A stretch of 6,915 nt of DNA, taken from positions 1 to 6,915 of the forward strand of contig CAMWQX010000057.1 in the NCBI GenBank assembly GCA_947176475.1, given 5' to 3'. Positions 1 through 5,864 of the stretch are shown piece after piece. A program made the position numbers and the translations under genes. The notes under the pieces are model-generated. The model was not told where the DNA came from, did no database searches, and saw only the letters and a program-made list of their open reading frames with translations. Origin of the DNA: an uncultured Bacillota bacterium (lineage in GTDB: Bacteria; Bacillota_I; Bacilli_A; RF39; UBA660). The first letter of the stretch is position 1; each line of letters starts with the position of its first letter.

Positions 1-201
1 GAATTAGAATATAAATTTAAAGTAGGTGATAAAGTCCTTGTATTTGGGGATATTTATGATAATACAGAAAAGACTAATGTCGTAAAAACGGTATATAATG
101 AAGAATACAGGATAAAAAGGATCATTCCTAATGTTTCAGCACCATACCAAATTGATGTAGGATTCGTAAGTGAAAACGCCTTATATAAAAAATGTGATTA
201 A
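1..201 (+). CDS. C-terminal fragment of a protein with a possible SH3-like (cell-wall hydrolase type) domain
   Basis: Frame 1 is open from the first base to TAA at 199-201, giving 66 residues; the start lies upstream of the window. The visible part begins with FKVGDKVLVFG, continues through a Val/Ile-rich stretch and contains PYQIDVGFVSENAL near its end. Beta-rich modules of this shape (F/Y-K-V-G-D-x-V near the start, PY-[IL] followed by G-[FYW]-V near the end) are found as C-terminal SH3-like tails of Firmicutes lysozymes and amidases, where they are thought to bind the cell wall. That assignment rests on pattern memory of a short fragment. Without the catalytic part, an unrelated small beta-barrel protein is equally possible. 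No convincing terminator follows; the gap to the next gene is 71 nt and contains the next gene's promoter. Confidence 0.5.
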   Translation, partial: ELEYKFKVGDKVLVFGDIYDNTEKTNVVKTVYNEEYRIKRIIPNVSAPYQIDVGFVSENALYKKCD

Positions 202-238
202 CTAATTCCAAATTTTAACTAATTTTTCTCTTTTTTCA

Positions 239-247
239 TGTTATACT
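239..247 (+). promoter_or_regulatory. Extended -10 promoter of the DUF362-ASCH unit
   Basis: TGTTATACT gives a TG-N-TATACT extended -10 (TG at 239-240, hexamer at 242-247). No good -35 box is visible 16-18 nt upstream, which extended -10 promoters can tolerate. A start about 7 nt after the hexamer would leave a leader of roughly 19 nt. The Shine-Dalgarno GAGAGG (258-263) lies 9 nt before the ATG at 273. Confidence 0.55.
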
Positions 248-272
248 ATTTATATAAGAGAGGATTGAAAAA

Positions 273-1163
273 ATGGAAAAAGCAAAAGTTTATTTTACGA
301 AAAATATAATACCAGAGAATGTTGTAAAAATGTATGAAGTATTAGGTATTAATTTACCAGGTAAGGTTGCCGTTAAAGTTCACTCAGGCGAAAAGGGCAA
401 TCAAAATTACTTACATCCCGAATTTATGCGACCAATGATTGAGCATGTTAACGGAACGGTTGTTGAATGTAACACAGCCTATCCCGGAGCAAGAAATGAT
501 ACGGAACATCACAAAGCCTTAATGGAAGAACATGGTTGGAGCAAATACTTCAATGTTGATATCATGGATAGTGAAGGACCTGATTTAGAATTACCTATAG
601 CTAATGGCAAAATACTAGAGAAAAACTATGTTGGAAAGAATATTAAAAATTATGATTCTTTGTTAGTATTATCTCACTTTAAAGGACATCCAGCAGGCGG
701 TTTTGGTGGGGCTCTAAAGCAACTATCCATTGGCTGCGCCTCAACTGCGGGTAAGGTTTATATCCATACAGCCGGAAAGACAACAGACCAATCTAAATTT
801 TGGGATTTATTTGCCAATCAAGATGACTTTACCGCTGCTATGGCGGAATCAGCATCAACAGTTATGGATTACTTTAAAGATAAAGCCGCATATATCAATG
901 TAATGTGCAATTTATCCGTTGACTGTGATTGTTGTGAAGTAGCTGAAGATCCTTGTATGGCTGATATTGGTATCCTTTCATCCCTTGATCCCGTTGCCCT
1001 AGATCAAGCCTGTGTTGATTTAGTTTATAATTCTAAAGACCCAGGGCGTGATCATTTAGTAGAGAGAATTGAAAGACAGAATGGAGTACATATTCTAGAA
1101 ACTGCTTGCTCACTTGGCATTGGTTCACGTGAATATGAATTAATAGATATAGATAATGTATAA
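273..1163 (+). CDS. DUF362 domain-containing protein (short form, no ferredoxin insert)
   Basis: The 296-residue protein is recognised as DUF362 by KVHSGEKGN (35-43), SHFKGHPAGGFGGALK (134-149) followed by GCAS, then SVDCDCC (215-221), DIGILSSLDPVALDQA (231-246) and a C-terminal segment with LGIGSREYEL. DUF362 proteins are often annotated as uncharacterised Fe-S centre proteins, and many carry a 2x[4Fe-4S] ferredoxin module between the GCAS region and the DCDC motif. Here that space (158-210) holds no CxxCxxC pattern, so this is the short form. Cysteines 212, 218, 220, 221 and 228 cluster and could bind a metal or cluster; this is inference. No signal peptide or membrane segment is seen, so it is probably cytoplasmic. 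The true function of the family is not established. The start is supported by GAGAGG 9 nt upstream. Its last 8 nt overlap the next gene, implying co-translation. Confidence 0.88.
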   Translation: MEKAKVYFTKNIIPENVVKMYEVLGINLPGKVAVKVHSGEKGNQNYLHPEFMRPMIEHVNGTVVECNTAYPGARNDTEHHKALMEEHGWSKYFNVDIMDSEGPDLELPIANGKILEKNYVGKNIKNYDSLLVLSHFKGHPAGGFGGALKQLSIGCASTAGKVYIHTAGKTTDQSKFWDLFANQDDFTAAMAESASTVMDYFKDKAAYINVMCNLSVDCDCCEVAEDPCMADIGILSSLDPVALDQACVDLVYNSKDPGRDHLVERIERQNGVHILETACSLGIGSREYELIDIDNV

Positions 1164-1608
1164 CGAAATAAAAGAAGAATTAATTAAACAATTACCTAAG
1201 GACGAATTTGCCAATTTAGAAAATAAAACATGGCACCTAGGAATATTCACTGAGCCTGTTTTAAGTTATATGATGGAAGGAAAAAAGACAATCGAATCAC
1301 GATTCAGCAAAAATAAAATCGCGCCATATAATAAAATAGACAAAAATGATATCGTCTTAATCAAAAGATCAGGTGGAGAAGTTATTGGTTATCTAACCAT
1401 CAAAACTATATTATTTTTTGATTTAAATACTACTAGTATTTCCTCAATAAAAGAGAAATACAATGAATATTTATGTGTTGATGAAGCCTTCTGGGAGCAA
1501 AAGAAAGAAAGCAACTATGCCACATTGATAATAATCAATAAAGTTAATAAATTAAAACCATTTAAGATAAATAAAAAGGGTATGCAAACTTGGATAATAT
1601 TAAAATAA
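1156..1608 (+). CDS. ASCH domain (PUA-like) protein
   Basis: The 150-residue protein has the ASCH signature: HLGIF (27-31), then MEGKKTIESRF (40-50), IAPYNKIDKNDIVLIK (55-70), a short Gly-Gly hairpin, VIGYLTI (76-82), and near the C-terminus KGMQTWIIL (141-149). ASCH domains are beta-barrels related to PUA that bind RNA or modified nucleosides; one member, E. coli YqfB, hydrolyses N4-acetylcytidine using Lys/Thr of a G-x-K-T-I motif. G42-K43-K44-T45-I46 has that look, but an enzymatic role is not claimed. The first 26 residues are a charged helix-like extension. The ATG lies inside the end of the DUF362 gene (ATGTATAA, 8-nt overlap) and has no strong Shine-Dalgarno of its own, so translation probably depends on coupling. 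It ends in TAA, with no clear terminator before the next promoter about 3 nt later. Confidence 0.8.
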   Translation: MYNEIKEELIKQLPKDEFANLENKTWHLGIFTEPVLSYMMEGKKTIESRFSKNKIAPYNKIDKNDIVLIKRSGGEVIGYLTIKTILFFDLNTTSISSIKEKYNEYLCVDEAFWEQKKESNYATLIIINKVNKLKPFKINKKGMQTWIILK

Positions 1609-1610
1609 TA

Positions 1611-1638
1611 TGTACAATTTACACGAGTGTGATATAAT
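1611..1638 (+). promoter_or_regulatory. Promoter of the thioredoxin-fold gene
   Basis: TGTACA (1611-1616; 4 of 6 to TTGACA), a 16-nt spacer, and a perfect TATAAT (1633-1638) preceded by TG-A, making an extended -10 (TGATATAAT). The start would fall near 1645, only a few bases before AAGGAG (1648-1653), giving a leader of about 18 nt. ACACGAGTGT (1621-1630), an interrupted palindrome, sits directly upstream of the -10 and could be an operator, although it is short. Confidence 0.75.
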
Positions 1639-1662
1639 TAGTTATGTAAGGAGCATAGATTT

Positions 1663-2268
1663 ATGAAAAAGAGAAATATAATTATTTGTTTACTATTGGT
1701 TTTATGTATATTACCATTACCAGTATTTGCAGCTAAAAAGAATAAAACAACGACAACAACGACGACAGCAGATTTTAGCAAAATGGTTAAAGTATATTTA
1801 TTTGAAAAAGATGGATGTTCTTATTGTGAAATGCAAAAAGAATATTTACGAGGTTTAGATTCATACAATAAGAAATTTACTCTTGTTATCAAAGAATTAT
1901 ACGATGCAAATTGGAAACCAGCAGCAGATTATGAATTAGGAAATAAAGTTGCTAACGCCTTTGCTACAGCTAAATTTGATACAGATGTCCAAGGAACTCC
2001 ATTAGTTATTATAAGTGATATCTATGGAGCAAACATATATAGCGATAAACTTGAAGAAACAATAAATAAAGCTTATGAAGAGGGAGATAAAGATGCCGTT
2101 TCTTGTTTAGAAAAAGGGGGAAAGAACTCTGAATGTGTAAGAGGAGCTAAAGATGAAGTTGATTCGGACTTAGCTGGATTATTAATCTTCTTAGTTGCTA
2201 TCGGAATTGTTGTTGCAATCATTGTTACTAGTCGTGTAAACAAAAATACAGAATATTATCAAGAGTAA
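1663..2268 (+). CDS. Exported membrane-anchored thioredoxin-fold protein with a CSYC motif
   Basis: The 201-residue protein starts with a clear signal peptide: MKKRN, a hydrophobic core at 6-19, and PVFA at 20-23, with a likely cut after A23. A Lys/Asn- and Thr-rich linker follows, with seven consecutive threonines (29-35). The thioredoxin-like domain runs from about 40 to 145, with VYLFEKDGCSYC carrying the redox pair C52/C55 and GTPLVII carrying the cis-proline P113. Two further cysteines, C148 and C158, could form a structural disulfide. A second hydrophobic helix (about 170-189) is followed by SRVNKNTEYYQE, so the domain probably sits outside the cell, held by a C-terminal anchor. A role in thiol-disulfide exchange of secreted proteins is likely; the substrate is unknown. 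The start is supported by AAGGAG 9 nt upstream. It is a single-gene unit with its own promoter and terminator. Confidence 0.85.
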   Translation: MKKRNIIICLLLVLCILPLPVFAAKKNKTTTTTTTADFSKMVKVYLFEKDGCSYCEMQKEYLRGLDSYNKKFTLVIKELYDANWKPAADYELGNKVANAFATAKFDTDVQGTPLVIISDIYGANIYSDKLEETINKAYEEGDKDAVSCLEKGGKNSECVRGAKDEVDSDLAGLLIFLVAIGIVVAIIVTSRVNKNTEYYQE

Positions 2269-2286
2269 TTTTAATTACTCTTTTTT
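2261..2286 (+). terminator. Intrinsic terminator built over the stop codon of the thioredoxin-fold gene
   Basis: A perfect 9-bp stem (AAGAGTAAT / ATTACTCTT, 2261-2269 and 2274-2282) with a 4-nt loop TTTA is followed by TTTT. The TAA stop (2266-2268) lies inside the left arm. The stem has only two G-C pairs, but pairing is perfect and the T run is contiguous. Upstream lacks an A run, so it works in the + direction only. Confidence 0.8.
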
Positions 2287-2287
2287 C

Positions 2288-2316
2288 TTGCAATAACAAC
2301 TAGGATTATATATAAT
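2288..2316 (+). promoter_or_regulatory. Promoter of the HD-domain gene
   Basis: TTGCAA (2288-2293), a 17-nt spacer and TATAAT (2311-2316) form a near-consensus sigma-A promoter. The -35 box begins 2 nt after the terminator T run, so termination and re-initiation are packed together. The predicted leader is about 17 nt and contains the Shine-Dalgarno AGAGGTGG (2328-2335). Confidence 0.75.
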
Positions 2317-2339
2317 AAACAAGCAATAGAGGTGGTAGT

Positions 2340-3272
2340 ATGGAAGAAGAAAAAATATTAAAATTCTATGATAGCTTAGTCGCTTTATTACAAAAAAATA
2401 AAACTGATTATAATTCTTTTGATGAATTTGTAACAGCTTTTTTATGTGGACATGAACTAGGAGATACCGGAGTTTGTACAACCGAATTTTATGAATCTCT
2501 TTTAATTACAAGTATCGCTTTTTTTAATCAACTTCATGGTGATGGAAATAATAAGTTTAATATGCATCCTTTTGATATAATCGATGAAGCTTACTATGAC
2601 AATTTGCGCAAGGAATACGTAACAGAAAACGTCCTTGGTTACCGTAGATTGTTATTTACTTCACAATTTGCAAGAGAATTAAATAGCAAATCAAATAGTT
2701 ATGCTTATTTAATGGTTCAAAATGCGCGTCCAGAATATTTAGGAATTTATAAAGAGTTTGGTAAATTAAAAGAAATTATCCGTCAGGGTTGGGTAAAAAG
2801 GAAAGTTAATCCTGATTTTAATGAAAGTGATGCAACTCACTCTTTACAAATGCTAGCCTTAGCAAGTGTATGCTTCCGTCTTTATCCATTAGAACATTTA
2901 GATAAACAAAAAGTCTATGAGATGATTATTATTCATGAAATCGCGGAAACCATTGTGGGCGATATTGTCGAAAACTCTGATGAACATTTAACGAAAAGTG
3001 AAAAAGAACGCATTGCTGTTCATAAAATATTTGCTAATTTGCAGTATAAAGATTACTTTATTAATCTATGGGAAGAATTTGAATCCCGCAAGAGTGAAGA
3101 AGCTAAATTTGTCTATGAATTAGATAAACTTGATCCTGTCTTAAAAGCCAGATACTTAGATAAAGAACTTGGTCGTGATGATTTATTTGATGATTTCTAT
3201 GATTATGAAGAAAAGAGGGGCACATTTATTGATACACCACTTCAAAAACTATTCTATTCCAATATGTATTAA
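2340..3272 (+). CDS. HD-superfamily (HDDC2/YfbR-like) phosphohydrolase with an N-terminal extension
   Basis: The 310-residue protein has an HDDC2/YfbR-like half at 150-270: GWVKRKVNPDFNESDATHS (150-168, His167), IIHEIAETIVGDI (197-209), then LWEEFESRKSEEAKFVYELDKLDP (243-266 region, Asp262). Relatives are metal-dependent 5'-deoxynucleotidases acting on dNMPs, usually near 200 residues, so the natural inference is nucleotide-pool housekeeping. Two features are unusual. The canonical His-Asp doublet reads His199-Glu200; Glu could still bind metal, but activity is not assured. Residues 1-140 form an extra region, mostly helical in appearance, that I do not recognise; it contains LHGDGNN (65-71) and an ARPEYLG stretch (129-135). 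No signal peptide or membrane segment is visible, suggesting a cytoplasmic protein. The start is supported by AGAGGTGG at a proper distance and by the promoter just upstream. It appears to be a single-gene unit; the next gene has its own promoter. Confidence 0.82.
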   Translation: MEEEKILKFYDSLVALLQKNKTDYNSFDEFVTAFLCGHELGDTGVCTTEFYESLLITSIAFFNQLHGDGNNKFNMHPFDIIDEAYYDNLRKEYVTENVLGYRRLLFTSQFARELNSKSNSYAYLMVQNARPEYLGIYKEFGKLKEIIRQGWVKRKVNPDFNESDATHSLQMLALASVCFRLYPLEHLDKQKVYEMIIIHEIAETIVGDIVENSDEHLTKSEKERIAVHKIFANLQYKDYFINLWEEFESRKSEEAKFVYELDKLDPVLKARYLDKELGRDDLFDDFYDYEEKRGTFIDTPLQKLFYSNMY

Positions 3273-3277
3273 TTTGA

Positions 3278-3294
3278 CTAAGAGAACATCTTAG
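3278..3294 (+). promoter_or_regulatory. Short perfect palindrome next to the M16-pair promoter (possible operator)
   Basis: CTAAGA-GAACA-TCTTAG is a perfect 6-bp inverted repeat with a 5-nt centre. It lies between TTGACT (3274-3279, too far at 21 nt to be an ideal -35) and the -10 box at 3301. No T run follows, so it is not a terminator. Its position suits a repressor site, but no binder can be named. Confidence 0.35.
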
Positions 3295-3297
3295 ATG

Positions 3298-3306
3298 TGA
3301 TATAAT
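3298..3306 (+). promoter_or_regulatory. Extended -10 promoter of the M16 gene pair
   Basis: TGATATAAT is a perfect extended -10 (TG at 3298-3299, TATAAT at 3301-3306). The surrounding TGTGATATAATTA (3296-3308) is identical to the string at 1628-1640. The predicted leader is about 15 nt, with GAGGT (3319-3323) as the Shine-Dalgarno. Confidence 0.7.
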
Positions 3307-3327
3307 TAAAATATAAGCGAGGTAAAT

Positions 3328-4575
3328 ATGAAAGAAGTAAAATTAAAAAACAAGCCAGTTATGCTTGAAGATAAAAATATCAAAACCATTGATATAAGTT
3401 TAATTTATCCCTTTTTATTAAATGATGAAGATGAATTTAACTATGAAATAATGGTTTCTATTTTAAATAACCATTCAGCCGATTATCCCAATGAAAAAGA
3501 TTTTTCTATAGAAGTAAGTAAGCGATTAATAATTCACTATCATGCTTCTCGAAGATCCTTAGGAGATAATAGTTTTATTCGTTTTGACTTGACCATACCA
3601 AAAAAGGGAATAACACCTGAATATGATATTGAAGAGGCGATAAAATTTTTTAAAGAGACGATTTTCAATCCTTTTGCTGATGGCGAAAAATTTGATGAGC
3701 GTACTTTTGAAAGAGAAAGAGAATACATCTCTGCTCGCATAAATGATTCTAATAAAAATAATATCTATTCTCAATCATTCAATCGCTTTGTAAAAATTAT
3801 CGATCCTAAAGAAGAACTTTTCTTTAGTGTTGAAACAGATTTAAAATATCTAGAAAGTGCTAATGCTAAGAGAAGTTATGAATTATATAAAGAAATCGTC
3901 TTAAATCAAGAACCTTTAATATATGTTTTTGGTAATTATGAAGATGATATAACTAACATTCTAGAAAAATATTTTCCAAGTAAAAGTGAAGATAAGACTA
4001 TTCAACTTAAATATGATCATATCTTCCATCCAAAACAAAATGACTACATTGAAGAGACATCTAAATTCAATCAAACCACATTATTTATGATGTATGACAT
4101 CAAAGATATCGTTCCCGAAGAAAAAGAATATCTATCTTTAATTGGTAATATCCTAGGTGGATCCGAAAATGATTTGATATTTAAACAACTTAGATTAAAT
4201 AATAACTTAGTATATTCATCTAATGTTGCTAAATATAACTATTATGGACTTTTATTAGTTGAAACTCACTTAAATTATGAAAATAAAGATCGTGCTATTG
4301 AATTAATAAAAGAGACATTTGCAAGCTTAAAAGATAAGAAACTTTTAGAAGAATGCATAGCAAAATTACTCAAAGGATTAGAAGTAGATATGTTAAGACA
4401 AAGTGATTCTAAATATGGGGTATTAGTTAAAAAAATCGATAATGATTTGCATTTTAGAACTCTTGAACATATCTATGAAAGTTATAAGAATATGCAATTA
4501 GATGATATTATCGCTTTCTTAGGCCGTGTAAATTTAAATACCATCTATGTATTAAGGGGTGAGAACAATGATTAA
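3328..4575 (+). CDS. yfmF: M16 peptidase-family protein without a zinc motif (YmfF/YfmF type)
   Basis: The 415-residue protein has the size and two-lobed plan of a bacterial M16B subunit. In the first half, FKETIFNPF (108-116) followed by a Glu/Arg-rich helix (FDERTFEREREYISARIND, 122-140) matches the region after the active site in the family. In the second half, IGNILGGSENDLIFKQLR is the usual M16 C-terminal-domain motif, followed by NNNLVYSS. No HxxEH or inverted motif exists in the N-terminal domain, so it should not bind catalytic zinc and probably serves as partner to the next gene. NCBI calls such proteins EF-P 5-aminopentanol modification-associated protein YfmF; B. subtilis writes the gene ymfF. 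Direct involvement in EF-P modification is associative. No signal peptide is visible. GAGGT lies 4 nt before the ATG. It overlaps the next gene by 8 nt, so the pair is probably made in equal amounts. Confidence 0.78.
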   Translation: MKEVKLKNKPVMLEDKNIKTIDISLIYPFLLNDEDEFNYEIMVSILNNHSADYPNEKDFSIEVSKRLIIHYHASRRSLGDNSFIRFDLTIPKKGITPEYDIEEAIKFFKETIFNPFADGEKFDERTFEREREYISARINDSNKNNIYSQSFNRFVKIIDPKEELFFSVETDLKYLESANAKRSYELYKEIVLNQEPLIYVFGNYEDDITNILEKYFPSKSEDKTIQLKYDHIFHPKQNDYIEETSKFNQTTLFMMYDIKDIVPEEKEYLSLIGNILGGSENDLIFKQLRLNNNLVYSSNVAKYNYYGLLLVETHLNYENKDRAIELIKETFASLKDKKLLEECIAKLLKGLEVDMLRQSDSKYGVLVKKIDNDLHFRTLEHIYESYKNMQLDDIIAFLGRVNLNTIYVLRGENND

Positions 4576-5812
4576 GACAGATTATTTTACATTAGAAAAT
4601 GGCTTAAAAGTTGTTATGTGCCAAGACAATGATCGTAAATCTACATGCTTTGAAATCATCACTAATTTTGGTGGAGATACTGAAGGATTTATTATTGATG
4701 GTAAAGAGCATCATATAACTAGAGGACTTGCTCATCTTATGGAACATGCCCTTATAGATAAAAGTCCTTATGGAAATGCTTTAGAGTATTTTCAATCTAA
4801 TTATGCGGCCTTTAATGGCTATACTACAGGAATTCGTACCGGCTTTTATGTCAATGATATTCTCAACATTGAAGATAGCATGGTTAAATTAATGAATCTT
4901 GTTAATAAAGTACATTTTACAAGAGAAGATTTAGATGGTATTAAAAAGCCTGTTATCGAAGAGATAAGAAGAGCACTTGATAATCGCTTCCGAAATGTGC
5001 GCGTTGCTAACAATGAATGCTTTTATCACTACGATAAACCAATTGATAACTTAGGAACTGTTGAAGATGTTGAAAGTATTACTTTTGAAGAAATCAAACT
5101 ATGTCACGATGTTTTTTATCAGCCAAATAATCAATTAGTTTGTATATCTGGTAAATTTGATATGGAAAAAGTTAAAGAGATAATATTAGATACCTATGAA
5201 AAATTAGATATTAAACCAATTGAATATACCAAGATAAAACATGAAGAACCAGCAACTGTTGCTAAGAAAAGCAAAGTCATCATTGACCCCGAAAATGAAG
5301 AATATTGCAATATTCGTTATAAGATTAAGAATGCTCCATTTACGCCATATGAATTTGTTAAATTATCTTTCTATCTTGAATTTTTCTTAAATCACAATTT
5401 TAAAGATGGAACCGAAATATATAACTATATGATTGATAATAAATATACCGTTTATAGCATTGATTGCTCATGCAGTTTTAATGATAACTTAGCATCTATT
5501 TCTATTGGATCATTTACATCCCATGTTGATGAATTCATCTCAAGAGTACAAGATATTATTAATAATAAACCTATAGATGAAGAAGAATTTAAAATATGGA
5601 AAAATAATGTCATCATTGCCATTATCTTAAGAGAAGAACACCCCGGTAAGATGATTGTACCTTTCCTAGATAATATCTTAACCTTCCACTATGAAAAACC
5701 AGATACAGTTGAAGATGTAAATAGTTTAAATATCGAAGAGTTAAAGGAATTCTTGAATAGACTTGATTTCAGCGAGTATTGCATCATTTCTCGTATCAAA
5801 GAAGAAATATAA
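4568..5812 (+). CDS. yfmH: M16 zinc-metallopeptidase family protein (YmfH/YfmH type)
   Basis: The protein has 414 residues from the ATG at 4568. The N-terminal domain has TLENGLKVVM (8-17) and GLAHLMEH (53-60), which contains the inverted zinc motif with H56, E59 (catalytic base) and H60. About 70 residues on, PVIEEIRRALDNRF (128-141) supplies the conserved acidic helix; E131/E132 and D138 are candidates for the third ligand, and the classical Glu 76-78 residues after the second His appears to be Asp or Asn here. AAFNGYTTGIRTGFYV (80-95) is the substrate-cleft strand of the family. Related segments TVEDVESITFEEIK and TVEDVNSLNIEELK end the two lobes, as expected from the internal M16 duplication. 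It probably pairs with the upstream zinc-less subunit, as in YmfF/YmfH; the substrate is unknown. ATG 4568 is preferred over GTG 4559 because AAGGGG (4554-4559) lies 8 nt upstream of it; it overlaps the previous stop as ATGATTAA. Confidence 0.8.
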   Translation: MIKTDYFTLENGLKVVMCQDNDRKSTCFEIITNFGGDTEGFIIDGKEHHITRGLAHLMEHALIDKSPYGNALEYFQSNYAAFNGYTTGIRTGFYVNDILNIEDSMVKLMNLVNKVHFTREDLDGIKKPVIEEIRRALDNRFRNVRVANNECFYHYDKPIDNLGTVEDVESITFEEIKLCHDVFYQPNNQLVCISGKFDMEKVKEIILDTYEKLDIKPIEYTKIKHEEPATVAKKSKVIIDPENEEYCNIRYKIKNAPFTPYEFVKLSFYLEFFLNHNFKDGTEIYNYMIDNKYTVYSIDCSCSFNDNLASISIGSFTSHVDEFISRVQDIINNKPIDEEEFKIWKNNVIIAIILREEHPGKMIVPFLDNILTFHYEKPDTVEDVNSLNIEELKEFLNRLDFSEYCIISRIKEEI

Positions 5813-5835
5813 AGAGTATTCTTTATATTTTTTTT
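5805..5835 (+). terminator. AT-rich intrinsic terminator over the stop codon of the M16 pair
   Basis: A perfect 11-bp stem (AAATATAAAGA / TCTTTATATTT, 5805-5815 and 5820-5830) with loop GTAT is followed by TTTTT (5831-5835). The TAA stop (5810-5812) is in the left arm. With only one G-C pair the stem is weak, so read-through into the next gene is possible. It lies immediately upstream of the next -10 box and could double as an operator. Confidence 0.65.
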
Positions 5836-5836
5836 G

Positions 5837-5845
5837 TGATAAAAT
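5837..5845 (+). promoter_or_regulatory. Extended -10 promoter of the WYL-SIS unit
   Basis: TGATAAAAT (TG at 5837-5838, TAAAAT at 5840-5845) sits within TGTGATAAAATTA, one base different from the strings at 1628 and 3296. No -35 box is evident; the spacer is the T run of the preceding terminator. The leader would be about 13 nt and starts close to the Shine-Dalgarno GAGGTG (5854-5859). Confidence 0.6.
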
Positions 5846-5864
5846 TACTTTAAGAGGTGATGCT

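Noticed and set aside
198..224. Direct repeat TTAACTAATT (198-207 and 215-224), with T-rich sequence after it, as a terminator or operator
   Set aside because: The repeat is direct, not inverted, so it makes no hairpin, and it is simple AT sequence; I could not support a terminator here.
2275..2481. Minus-strand open frame of 68 codons
   Set aside because: It runs antisense through a terminator, a promoter and the start of the HD gene, and its predicted protein is low-complexity Tyr/Leu/Lys-rich with no recognisable motif.
3540..3774. Two overlapping minus-strand open frames of 66 and 71 codons
   Set aside because: Both are shadows within the zinc-less M16 gene, which has a strong start, a promoter and family motifs.
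4559..4567. GTG start for the second M16 protein
   Set aside because: The GTG overlaps the Shine-Dalgarno AAGGGG itself; ATG 4568 has the correct spacing and a neat 8-nt overlap.
5763..5864. Upstream in-frame ATG 34 codons before the chosen WYL start
   Set aside because: It lies inside the M16 coding sequence and upstream of the terminator and promoter, and lacks a Shine-Dalgarno. The HTH begins naturally after ATG 5865.
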